A DNA stretch of 59,568 nt, from assembly GCA_016871355.1 (NCBI GenBank), contig VFZC01000016.1, positions 1-59,568 on the forward strand, read 5' to 3'. The position numbers and the translations under genes are program-made. The DNA comes from Actinomycetota bacterium (lineage in GTDB: Bacteria; Actinomycetota; Acidimicrobiia; Acidimicrobiales; Ilumatobacteraceae). The notes under the pieces are model-generated. The model saw only the letters and a program-made list of their open reading frames with translations. It was not told the origin of the DNA and searched no databases. Numbering within the stretch: position 1 is the stretch's first letter; each line of letters starts with the position of its first letter. This document shows positions 45,203 through 51,971 of this stretch, piece after piece.

Positions 45203-45802
45203 ATGACTCGCCGATTCGCCCTCACCTGGGACTACCGCTGCCCCTACGGCCGCATCGCCCACGATCACGTGGTCACCGGTCTGCGCGGTGGCGCCGACTG
45301 GGACGTCACGTTCCTCCCGTTCTCGCTCGGTCAGTCGCACGTCGAACCGGGAATGCCCAACGTGTGGGACGCGCCCGAAACCGACTCCGGAATCCTGGCT
45401 CTCCAGGTGGGCATTGCCGTGCGCGACAACCAGCCCCACGCGTTCGTCGATCTGCACCGTGCGCTCTACGAGTTCAAGCACGCGCTCGGTGGCGACATTC
45501 GCAGCCGCGAATCGCTCGCCAATGTGATCAGGGGATGCGGCCTCGACGCCGACGCCGTGTTCGCCGAGGTCGATTCGGGTCGTCCGCTCGCCACCATCGC
45601 CCGCGAGCACACGCAGTACGCCAATTCACATCAGGTGTGGGGCGTGCCGGTGTTCGTGGTCGACGACAAGGCGGTGTTCGTGCGGTTGCTCGATCGTGCC
45701 GAGGGCGACGAGGCACTGGCCATCAACACCATCGAGCGGATTCTCGACGACATCGACTGGCCGATCCTCAACGAGTTCAAGCACACGTCGGTTCCGCGCT
45801 GA
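45203..45802 (+). CDS. DsbA-like thioredoxin-fold protein with a single active-site cysteine
   Basis: 199-aa DsbA/FrnE-family protein without signal peptide. It starts FALTWDYRCPYGRIAHDHV: the active site reads C13-P-Y-G, lacking the second cysteine of CxxC, as in 2-hydroxychromene-carboxylate-isomerase-like and glutathione- or mycothiol-linked members. The helical insert follows (HRALYEFKHALGGDIRSRESL), and the cis-Pro loop is VWGVPVFVVDDK. ATG 45203 has GAAAGGA upstream. Convergent with the lipoprotein gene. Confidence 0.85.
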   Translation: MTRRFALTWDYRCPYGRIAHDHVVTGLRGGADWDVTFLPFSLGQSHVEPGMPNVWDAPETDSGILALQVGIAVRDNQPHAFVDLHRALYEFKHALGGDIRSRESLANVIRGCGLDADAVFAEVDSGRPLATIAREHTQYANSHQVWGVPVFVVDDKAVFVRLLDRAEGDEALAINTIERILDDIDWPILNEFKHTSVPR

Positions 45803-45809
45803 CGCAGGC

Positions 45810-46964
45810 TCAGTCGTCGACGCGCTCGACGCGATCGGTTCCCAGTCGACGGAAACGAACGTCGGTTGCAACCAACTCGCCGTCTTCGACGACGGCACCC
45901 ACCGCGAACTCGAGCCCACCGTCGTTCCACGTCCACGAACGTTCTTCACCCACGAGTGTGTCGGTGAGCAACACGTTGCGCCGGCCTTCGTTGTTGTCGG
46001 CCGGCTCCACGAGGTGGATCGAGACACCCGACGAACGCAGGTGATCGTTGTCGTTGCGGGCCGCCACCAACTCGACGGTGACGAAACGGCGATCACCGAG
46101 CGGAATCACCATCAGCCGCGAACCGTCGTCACTGCGCGAGTCGGTCGACACGAGCCGGGTGGCATCGTGCCATTCGTCGATCGGATGACGTTTCGGGTCG
46201 ACGAATTCGATCTCGTTCCGGTCGAGCCACCCCACCGAGTGCAGATTCACCGCGAGGACACCCGGCGCCCCACGCCGATCGGGGTCGATGGTGCGCGGTG
46301 CCGCCGAATCACTCATCACGTCGAACGGACTGTCGTACACCTCAGCACCGTTGGCGAATCCGTCGGCGGTTGCACTGTGGGGCCAGTCGAGGACGTGGCC
46401 GAGTTCGTGCTGCACGAGATCGAGCGGCGGATCGTCGTTCCACTGGGGCATGAAATCGGACGCACCGATGTACACCGCGCGGCGTGACGTGGAGGCCGCA
46501 CACGGTTCATCACACTCCGCACCGGGACGACCCCAGCCGCCGATCTGATCGGTGTCGTGTTGGGCATCGGCCACCACCAGGACTCCGCGCACGTCGCCAC
46601 CACTGACATCGAGAGCCTGATCGACGCACGACATCGGGTCGCCGGACGAATCGAGGGCGACCGGCGCACCCGCGCGCCACTCGATCGTGTACGCACCCTG
46701 CGACCAGCGGCCGAAGTAGTCGGACACCGGGCCCAGCCGATCGACGATCTCGGACGCGTCGATCTCGAGCCTTTCCTCGAACGGGGCGTAGAGGCCCGCT
46801 TCCACGTCGGCTGGCACCCGGCAGAGTGCGACCTCCCACACGTCGATCGCCGGTGGGGTGCGGAGACGCAGCAGCGCATCGAAATCGTCGGCGGACACCT
46901 CGCCACCCGTCGAGGGTGCACAACTGACGAGGAGCGCCGACACGACCACGAACTTCCGCCGCAT
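45810..46964 (-). CDS. Metzincin-like zinc protease lipoprotein
   Basis: 384-aa exported protein. The lipobox is LLVSC with Cys15, after a very short signal peptide. Zinc site VQHELGHVLDWPHS gives HExxHxxxxxH, a metzincin spacing with aspartate where glycine is usual. The later SPFDVMSD suits a Met-turn. Cysteine pairs such as CDEPC suggest disulfides. A beta-rich C-terminal domain of about 130 residues follows (DGSRLMVIPLGDRRFVTVEL, VSIHLVEPADNNEG). Substrate unknown. ATG 46964 shares a 25-bp divergent promoter with the WS/DGAT gene. Confidence 0.8.
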   Translation of the reverse strand: MRRKFVVVSALLVSCAPSTGGEVSADDFDALLRLRTPPAIDVWEVALCRVPADVEAGLYAPFEERLEIDASEIVDRLGPVSDYFGRWSQGAYTIEWRAGAPVALDSSGDPMSCVDQALDVSGGDVRGVLVVADAQHDTDQIGGWGRPGAECDEPCAASTSRRAVYIGASDFMPQWNDDPPLDLVQHELGHVLDWPHSATADGFANGAEVYDSPFDVMSDSAAPRTIDPDRRGAPGVLAVNLHSVGWLDRNEIEFVDPKRHPIDEWHDATRLVSTDSRSDDGSRLMVIPLGDRRFVTVELVAARNDNDHLRSSGVSIHLVEPADNNEGRRNVLLTDTLVGEERSWTWNDGGLEFAVGAVVEDGELVATDVRFRRLGTDRVERVDD

Positions 46965-46989
46965 ACGAATGAGACCGTAGCCTTGCCCC
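46965..46989. promoter_or_regulatory. 25-bp compact divergent promoter with overlapping -10 boxes
   Basis: ACCGTAGCCT at 46974-46983 holds TACGGT on the minus strand (46979-46974) and TAGCCT on the plus strand (46978-46983), sharing two bases. The starts are ATG 46964 (9 bases away) and GTG 46990 (6 bases away). Confidence 0.5.
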
Positions 46990-48429
46990 GTGACCCAGGA
47001 GATCCGATTCGACCGCCGGATGTCGGATGCCGAGGGAATGATGTGGCGGCTCGAGAAGGACCCGTACCTCTCGTCGACCTTCGCCAACTTGTCGATTCTC
47101 GATCGCGCTCCCGACTTCGATCGCTTGCGCCGTCGCATGGAGCGGGCCACCGTGGCCATCCCCCGCTTGCGTCAGCGGGTGCAGTCGTCGCCGGCCAACA
47201 TCGCGCCACCGATGTGGGTCGACGACCCCGATTTCGACATCGACTACCACGTACGTCGAATCGCGTTGCCCGCTCCGGGATCCATGCGCCAAGTGCTCGA
47301 TCTGGCCACACTGATTCTGGTCGATCCTTTCGATCGCACTCGGCCGCTGTGGCAGTTCGTGGTGATCGAAGGTCTCGAAGACGGTCGCGCGGTGTTGCTC
47401 GAGAAGTTGCACCACACCATCGCCGATGGCGAGGGCAGTGTTCAGCTGTCGTTGCAGTTCTTCGATTTCGAGCGCGAGGCCCCCGAACCCGAACCGCTCG
47501 TGTACGACGCCGACGAGGCCACCGCTTCTGCTCTACTCAACGGCGATCTGCTTCGTGATCTCCTCGCTGGTTCGCTGAAGATTCCGTTGTCGCTCGTGAA
47601 GCAGGTGCGCGAACTCATCGCCGACCCGGCATCGATTCCGGCCCACGGCGCGAGCACCGTCGACATGGTGCGCAACGTGGTGGGCCAGTTGTCCGATGTG
47701 GACCCGGCCAAGTCGCCGTTGTGGACCACTCGGTCGTTGCGCCGCCGGGTCGAGGTTCTGCGGGCGCCGTTCTTCGAAGTGCGTGATGCGGCTCGCCGTC
47801 TCGACGGAACTCTCAACACCGCGTTGCTCACCGTCGCAAGCGATGCCGCGGGCCGTTATCACCGCCGACTCGGCGCCCCGATCGACGAACTGCGCGCGTC
47901 GATGGCCATCAGCACCCGCAAGGTCAATCCGGCCGATGGTTCGCACGCCAACGCGTTCTCGCTGGCGCGCATGCTCGTGCCCACCGGCGAGATGAAGCCC
48001 ACCGAGCGGTTCGCCCACGTTCTGCGCATCACGCGTGAGGCCGCCGACTCGGGTGCGGCGGCGTTGGTGGGCGCCACCGCCAGCCTGGCCGCTTCGCTGC
48101 CCACGGCCGTCGTCACGCGCATCGCGCGCCTGCAGTCGCAGACGGTCGACTTCGCCACCTCGAATGTGAAGGGCACACCGATTCCGGTATATGTGGCCGG
48201 CTCGGAGATCGTGGCCAACTATCCCCTCGGACCGTTGGGTGGCGTGGCGTTCAACCTCACCTTGCTCTCGCACGTCGGCAGCCTCGACATGGGCTTGCAC
48301 ATGGACGCGGGCGCGATTGCCGAAACCGAACTCTTGCGCGAATGTCTGCGCGAGTCGTTCGACGAATTCGTGAAAGTTACTGGCGCGCCGAGGTCAAAAG
48401 GTTCCGGACGTCGAGCAGCAGATCGCTGA
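46990..48429 (+). CDS. Wax ester synthase/diacylglycerol acyltransferase (WS/DGAT)
   Basis: 479-aa acyltransferase that joins acyl-CoA to diacylglycerol or fatty alcohol to make storage lipid. The N-terminus SDAEGMMWRLEKDPY is typical. The catalytic motif HHTIADG is at residues 141-147 (HHxxxDG). The C-terminal domain has FATSNVKGTPIPVYVAGSEI and NLTLLSHVGSLDMGLHMD. Length matches the family. GTG 46990 appears leaderless. Its last 53 bp overlap a small convergent gene. It fits the acyl-CoA-rich setting. Confidence 0.92.
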   Translation: MTQEIRFDRRMSDAEGMMWRLEKDPYLSSTFANLSILDRAPDFDRLRRRMERATVAIPRLRQRVQSSPANIAPPMWVDDPDFDIDYHVRRIALPAPGSMRQVLDLATLILVDPFDRTRPLWQFVVIEGLEDGRAVLLEKLHHTIADGEGSVQLSLQFFDFEREAPEPEPLVYDADEATASALLNGDLLRDLLAGSLKIPLSLVKQVRELIADPASIPAHGASTVDMVRNVVGQLSDVDPAKSPLWTTRSLRRRVEVLRAPFFEVRDAARRLDGTLNTALLTVASDAAGRYHRRLGAPIDELRASMAISTRKVNPADGSHANAFSLARMLVPTGEMKPTERFAHVLRITREAADSGAAALVGATASLAASLPTAVVTRIARLQSQTVDFATSNVKGTPIPVYVAGSEIVANYPLGPLGGVAFNLTLLSHVGSLDMGLHMDAGAIAETELLRECLRESFDEFVKVTGAPRSKGSGRRAADR

Positions 48430-48562
48430 CTTCGCCGGCCGACACCAACTCACGCTTGATCATCTGCGACAGGGCGCGATCGATGACCTCGATTGCCTCG
48501 GCGACCACGGTTGCATCGACAACATTGGTGGTCATCGGCTCGGCAATCTGCGTGGTGGGCAT
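48377..48562 (-). CDS. Small protein of unknown function (61 aa)
   Basis: 61-aa protein starting MPTTQIAEPMTTNVVDATVV. It is mostly helical and ends MIKRELVSAGEVSDLLLDVRNLLTSARQ. AGGAGAAGCG upstream of ATG 48562 is one of the better ribosome binding sites in the window, which favours a real gene. Its 3' end overlaps the convergent WS/DGAT gene by 53 bp. No family recognised. Confidence 0.6.
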   Translation of the reverse strand: MPTTQIAEPMTTNVVDATVVAEAIEVIDRALSQMIKRELVSAGEVSDLLLDVRNLLTSARQ

Positions 48563-48720
48563 TCGCTTCTCCTGTTGGTTCTCCCGGCGACCCGGCCCTC
48601 GCGGACCTGACCCCCGGTCGTTTCTCCGACCGTAACGCACGGTGTCTTCGTTGGTGTGCATGGTAGGCCCACCGGTCGCGGATTCTCAGGCGGGACGAGA
48701 GCCGTGCGCCACACCCGAAG

Positions 48721-48732
48721 TACGATTCGATC
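48721..48732 (+). promoter_or_regulatory. Candidate leaderless promoter -10 box
   Basis: TACGAT at 48721-48726 is followed by TCGATC and then GTG 48733. Confidence 0.45.
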
Positions 48733-49572
48733 GTGGAATTCGACGGTGCCGGAGTCGTGGTCACAGGAGCTGCTGGCGGGATCGGCGAAGCGCTGGCCCG
48801 TCGCTTTCACGCGCTCGGATCCACCGTGGTCGTGGCCGATGTGCTGGAAAAAGGTGTCCGCAGCGTGGCCGACGACTTGAACGCCATTCGTCCCGATTCT
48901 GCGCTCGCGGTCGTGGCCGATCTGCGTTCCGAAGAAGGAAATCGCCGACTGGTTGAGACGGCCCACGAGTATCTGTCTCAACACGGCCGCGGTAGCGACG
49001 CGAAGTCGGGAATCGATCTCTTCTTCGCCAACGCGGGTGTGGGCACCGGCAACTTCGTGGAGAGCACGTCCGAAGACGATTGGGATCTCGCGTTCGACGT
49101 GAACGTTCACGCGCACCGCTGGGCCGCCAAGTATCTGTTGCCGCGCTGGCTCGAGCGTCGTCGCGGTTACTTCTGTTCCACCGCGTCGGCGGCTGGATTG
49201 CTCGCACAAATCGGATCGGCTCCGTATTCGGTCACCAAGCACGCGGCGGTGGCGTTCGCCGAGTGGCTGTCGCTCACGTACGGCGATCGCGGTGTGCGGG
49301 TGAGTTGTCTGTGTCCGCAGGGCGTGAACACGCGCATGCTGAGTGGTGGCGATCTCGGCGATTCGCGCGCCGGCGACGTGGTTCGCTCGGCCGGTGTGGT
49401 GCTCGAACCCGAGCAAGTGGCCCACATCGTCGCCGAAGCCATCCTGGCCGAGCAGTTCTTGATCCTCCCCCATCCCGAGGTTCACGACTTCGAGACCAAA
49501 AAGACCGCCGACCGCGACCGCTGGTTGGCCGGCATGCGCAAGTTGCAGCGTCGCGTCTTCGGCGATCTCTGA
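48733..49572 (+). CDS. SDR oxidoreductase
   Basis: 279-aa classical SDR. Cofactor loop TGAAGGIG, VVVADV after strand 2 (aspartate suggesting NAD+), DLFFANAGVG in the NNAG position, catalytic Ser in STASAAG and YSVTK. The C-terminal part (HPEVHDFETKKTADRDRWLAGMRKLQRRVF) is basic and found in actinobacterial SDRs of unknown substrate. Leaderless GTG 48733. The 94-aa gene follows 11 bp later. Confidence 0.88.
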   Translation: MEFDGAGVVVTGAAGGIGEALARRFHALGSTVVVADVLEKGVRSVADDLNAIRPDSALAVVADLRSEEGNRRLVETAHEYLSQHGRGSDAKSGIDLFFANAGVGTGNFVESTSEDDWDLAFDVNVHAHRWAAKYLLPRWLERRRGYFCSTASAAGLLAQIGSAPYSVTKHAAVAFAEWLSLTYGDRGVRVSCLCPQGVNTRMLSGGDLGDSRAGDVVRSAGVVLEPEQVAHIVAEAILAEQFLILPHPEVHDFETKKTADRDRWLAGMRKLQRRVFGDL

Positions 49573-49583
49573 CCCGAATCGTC

Positions 49584-49868
49584 GTGGCCCCCAAACCGTC
49601 CGCCGAGCAGATCGAGGTCTTGCGCCAGATCGGTTTGCGCGCGGGCGAAGAGGTGCGTTTCCGGCGGGCCGATCGCGGTCGGTGGCAAGAGGGGCGCATC
49701 TCGTGGGTCGAGCGCGACGGCAGCATCACCGTGCACGATTCGCACGGCGCGGCCCGCTCGTTGCGGCCCGAACGGCTCGAGGTGAAACGGCCCGGGCGGC
49801 GCGGTCGCCTCGTCTGGCAGCCCGTCACCGACGTGGCGGTCACCTGGGAGCAACTCACCCTGTTCTGA
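49584..49868 (+). CDS. Small protein with a C-terminal sliding-clamp-type motif
   Basis: 94-aa basic protein, no assigned family. It begins APKPSAEQIEVLRQIGLRAGEEVRFRRADRGRW, then a small beta-rich part (GRISWVERDGSITVHDSHGAARSLRPERLEVKRPG). It ends WEQLTLF at the very C-terminus, close to the QL(S/D)LF consensus for binding the DNA polymerase beta clamp. This suggests a role in replication or repair, but that is inference. Start uncertain: GTG 49584 is the first usual codon after the SDR stop; CTG 49569 is the only earlier one. Confidence 0.65.
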   Translation: MAPKPSAEQIEVLRQIGLRAGEEVRFRRADRGRWQEGRISWVERDGSITVHDSHGAARSLRPERLEVKRPGRRGRLVWQPVTDVAVTWEQLTLF

Positions 49869-49873
49869 GCGGC

Positions 49874-49886
49874 TACGGTCGCCCGC
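49874..49886 (+). promoter_or_regulatory. Candidate leaderless promoter -10 box
   Basis: GGCTACGGT, with the -10 at 49874-49879, is followed by seven bases and ATG 49887. Confidence 0.45.
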
Positions 49887-50912
49887 ATGGGAGTACGCCT
49901 CGAACCGTCCGACGAATACATGCACGAACTCGGCCCTGAGTCGAATTTCAACGAGAGCATGTACATCAATTGCTTCGACCCGCAGCACAAAGTGGGTGGC
50001 TGGTTCCGCATGGGTAACCGCGCCAACGAGGGTTACGCCGAGATGACGGTGTGCCTGTATCTCCCCGATGGTTCGGTGGGGTTCATGTTCAAACGGCCCA
50101 CGATCGAGAACAACGACAAGCTCGACGCCGCTGGTCTCACCTGGACGATGGTGAAGCCGTTCGAAGAATTGCGTATCGATTACGTGGGCAAGGTCGTGGT
50201 GCTGGCCGAACCCGAGCAGATGGTCGATCCGAAGAAAGCGTTCACCGACAATCCGTACAGCGAGTGCGAAGTGCACATCACGTTCTCGGGGCAAGGTCGA
50301 CCGAGCATGTTCGGCGGCGAGCCCGACACTCCGCACGAGGCGCCGGGTGAAGAATTCGCCAAGGGCCACTACGAGCAGTTAGTGGAAGCGCGCGGTTCGA
50401 TTCGCGTGGGCGATCGCGAGTGGGAGATCAACGGCTTCGGATTGCGCGACCACTCGTGGGGTCCGCGGTACTGGCAGGCGCCCTGGTACTACCGCTGGCT
50501 CACGGCCAACTTCGATCGTGATCTCGGATTCATGCTGTCGCGTGTGGCGAAGAAGGACGGCCCGGGCTCGCGAGGTGGTTTCGTGTGGGAGAACGGCCAG
50601 ATCCATCTGTGCGATCAGGCCGAGATTTCCACCGAGTTCCGCGGCGAGGACACGTATCACCAGAAGATCGAGGCGGTGCTGAAGTCATCGCGCAGCGGGC
50701 GTGAGTGGAAGTTCACGGGTGACGTGATGAGCCTCATTCCGCTGCGCAATCGCCGTCAGGCTCCCGATGGCGAGTGGTTGACGACGCGCATCAGCGAGGG
50801 CATGACCCGGTGGGAGATGCAGTCGGATGAACACAAGGGCAAGGTGGGGTACGGCTTGAGCGAGTATCTCGACCAGATCATCGACGGCCAACCCGTCGGC
50901 ACCGCCGAATGA
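49887..50912 (+). CDS. Lipocalin-like (AttH/CrtC-type) protein, DUF7064/7065-like
   Basis: 341-aa beta-rich protein with the double-lipocalin look of AttH/CrtC relatives. GWFRMGNRANEGYAEMTVCLYLPDG lies in the first half. The hallmark GFGLRDHSWGPRYWQAPWYYRW is in the middle, and LSRVAKKDGPGSRGGFVW follows. No signal peptide. Related proteins bind or modify hydrophobic substrates such as isoprenoids or polyketides, but no function is known for this subgroup. ATG 49887; the stop TGA ends 1 bp before a 41-bp inverted repeat. Confidence 0.75.
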   Translation: MGVRLEPSDEYMHELGPESNFNESMYINCFDPQHKVGGWFRMGNRANEGYAEMTVCLYLPDGSVGFMFKRPTIENNDKLDAAGLTWTMVKPFEELRIDYVGKVVVLAEPEQMVDPKKAFTDNPYSECEVHITFSGQGRPSMFGGEPDTPHEAPGEEFAKGHYEQLVEARGSIRVGDREWEINGFGLRDHSWGPRYWQAPWYYRWLTANFDRDLGFMLSRVAKKDGPGSRGGFVWENGQIHLCDQAEISTEFRGEDTYHQKIEAVLKSSRSGREWKFTGDVMSLIPLRNRRQAPDGEWLTTRISEGMTRWEMQSDEHKGKVGYGLSEYLDQIIDGQPVGTAE

Positions 50913-50913
50913 T

Positions 50914-50954
50914 TGGGTGCGAAACCCCGGCAAATTTGCCGGTCTGGTTCCCCA
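50914..50954. repeat. 41-bp inverted repeat, left copy
   Basis: 41 bp starting TGGGTGCGAAACC and ending GGTCTGGTTCCCCA. It contains the perfect palindrome CCGGCAAATTTGCCGG at 50927-50942. It matches the reverse complement of 51920-51960 at 38 of 41 positions; matching stops exactly at both edges. It lies 1 bp after the stop of the upstream gene and 1 bp before the stop codon of the enclosed gene. Confidence 0.85.
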
Positions 50955-50955
50955 A

Positions 50956-51879
50956 CTAACCCGCACGCGCGTCGAGCGCGGCGCGAACATCGGCCAAACA
51001 CGCATCCAGGCCGGCGCGAACATCGTCCTCGGTGATGCGCAACGTCACCCAACCCAGAGCGGCCACGCGGCGATCGCGACGCTTGTCTGAACGCGACTCG
51101 GCCGATCCGGCGTGCCAGAACGAGTGATCGACTTCGAGAGCGACTTTGCCGTGCGGCCAGGCGAAGTCGAATCGCACACTGGTTCCATCGTCGAAGGGAA
51201 CGACGTGCTGGATCGACGGAGTTGGTAGACCGACGCGGTTGATCGCTCGGAGCACCCGATTCTCCAGATCGGACTGCACCGCGGCCGACCATTCGCCTTT
51301 CGACTTGAGGACGTGTCGGATCTGACGCGAGCCCGGGCGGCGGCGGTGATACAGCCGCTGCACGCACTCGGCCACGTCATCGAGCGTGACGAGTTCTCGG
51401 TCGAGTGCGTTCTCGAGTGCCGAGCGGACGCCGGCCACGCCGATCACTCCCCCGACATCGAACAGCGTGCGCGCGACACTCGTGACCCGAATCAGGTCGC
51501 CCCGGTTGACTACGTCGTGGGCGTCGATCCTTCGACACCGATGCACCACGACCCCGTCCATGATCGGACTCGCACCGTGCGGCACGAGCACGTGCACTCG
51601 TTCGTCGATCATCTTGCGCAGTCCCCACTCCTGTCCGGCCGTCGTGAACGCGAGCACCGCTGACGGATTCCGCGCGCAGGCGGCGATCTTCATCTGCTCA
51701 CGACCCAGGGGCCAGGCCGCCGACAGAAACACTCCGGGCAACACCGCGCGGTATTCACCAGCCGCGATCAACCGTTCGACTGTTCGCTGATCGCATCCGG
51801 ATTCGCGTAGTTGACGCAACGTGACAACGCCCGATTGCGTAGCGACTCGTTCGAGAAGGGTCCGTCTCCAGTTGAGCAT
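50956..51879 (-). CDS. AbiEi-like winged helix plus DUF559 nuclease-fold protein
   Basis: 307-aa protein. Residues 10-60 (VATQSGVVTLRQLRESGCDQRTVERLIAAGEYRAVLPGVF) form an AbiEi_4-type winged helix as in type IV antitoxins. The C-terminal domain is DUF559, a Vsr-like PD-(D/E)XK fold: D238 in FDFAWP, E249-V-D251 in ALEVDHSFWH, then RRDRRVAALGWVTLRIT. The nuclease residues look intact. No AbiEii-type toxin gene is adjacent. ATG 51879, TAG stop at 50956. It is bounded on both sides by 41-bp inverted repeats, and such genes are often multicopy in related actinobacteria. Confidence 0.8.
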   Translation of the reverse strand: MLNWRRTLLERVATQSGVVTLRQLRESGCDQRTVERLIAAGEYRAVLPGVFLSAAWPLGREQMKIAACARNPSAVLAFTTAGQEWGLRKMIDERVHVLVPHGASPIMDGVVVHRCRRIDAHDVVNRGDLIRVTSVARTLFDVGGVIGVAGVRSALENALDRELVTLDDVAECVQRLYHRRRPGSRQIRHVLKSKGEWSAAVQSDLENRVLRAINRVGLPTPSIQHVVPFDDGTSVRFDFAWPHGKVALEVDHSFWHAGSAESRSDKRRDRRVAALGWVTLRITEDDVRAGLDACLADVRAALDARAG

Positions 51880-51919
51880 GACGACTGATGTGGCGATTTG
51901 TCGGGCGGAACGGCGCCCA

Positions 51920-51960
51920 TGGGGAACCAGACCGGCAAAAATGCCGGGTTTTCGCACCCA
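51920..51960. repeat. 41-bp inverted repeat, right copy
   Basis: Reverse-complement partner of 50914-50954, with three mismatches. Its core CCGGCAAAAATGCCGG is an imperfect palindrome, so both copies can fold into the same hairpin. It lies upstream of the enclosed gene and 11 bp from the neighbouring phosphohexomutase stop. Confidence 0.85.
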
Positions 51961-51971
51961 TGAAGGCAGGG

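Larger units (their letters stand above)
50914..51960. mobile_element. Putative single-gene mobile unit bounded by 41-bp inverted repeats
   Basis: 1,047-bp unit consisting of two 41-bp inverted repeats and one DUF559/AbiEi-like gene, set between a lipocalin-like gene and a phosphohexomutase gene. The repeats have sharp ends. No clear target duplication was found at the edges. The protein is not a known transposase, so mobility is inferred from architecture only. Confidence 0.5.

Noticed and set aside
50910..51964. Target-site duplication around the inverted-repeat unit
   Set aside because: The flanks share only TGA, at different offsets; not convincing.
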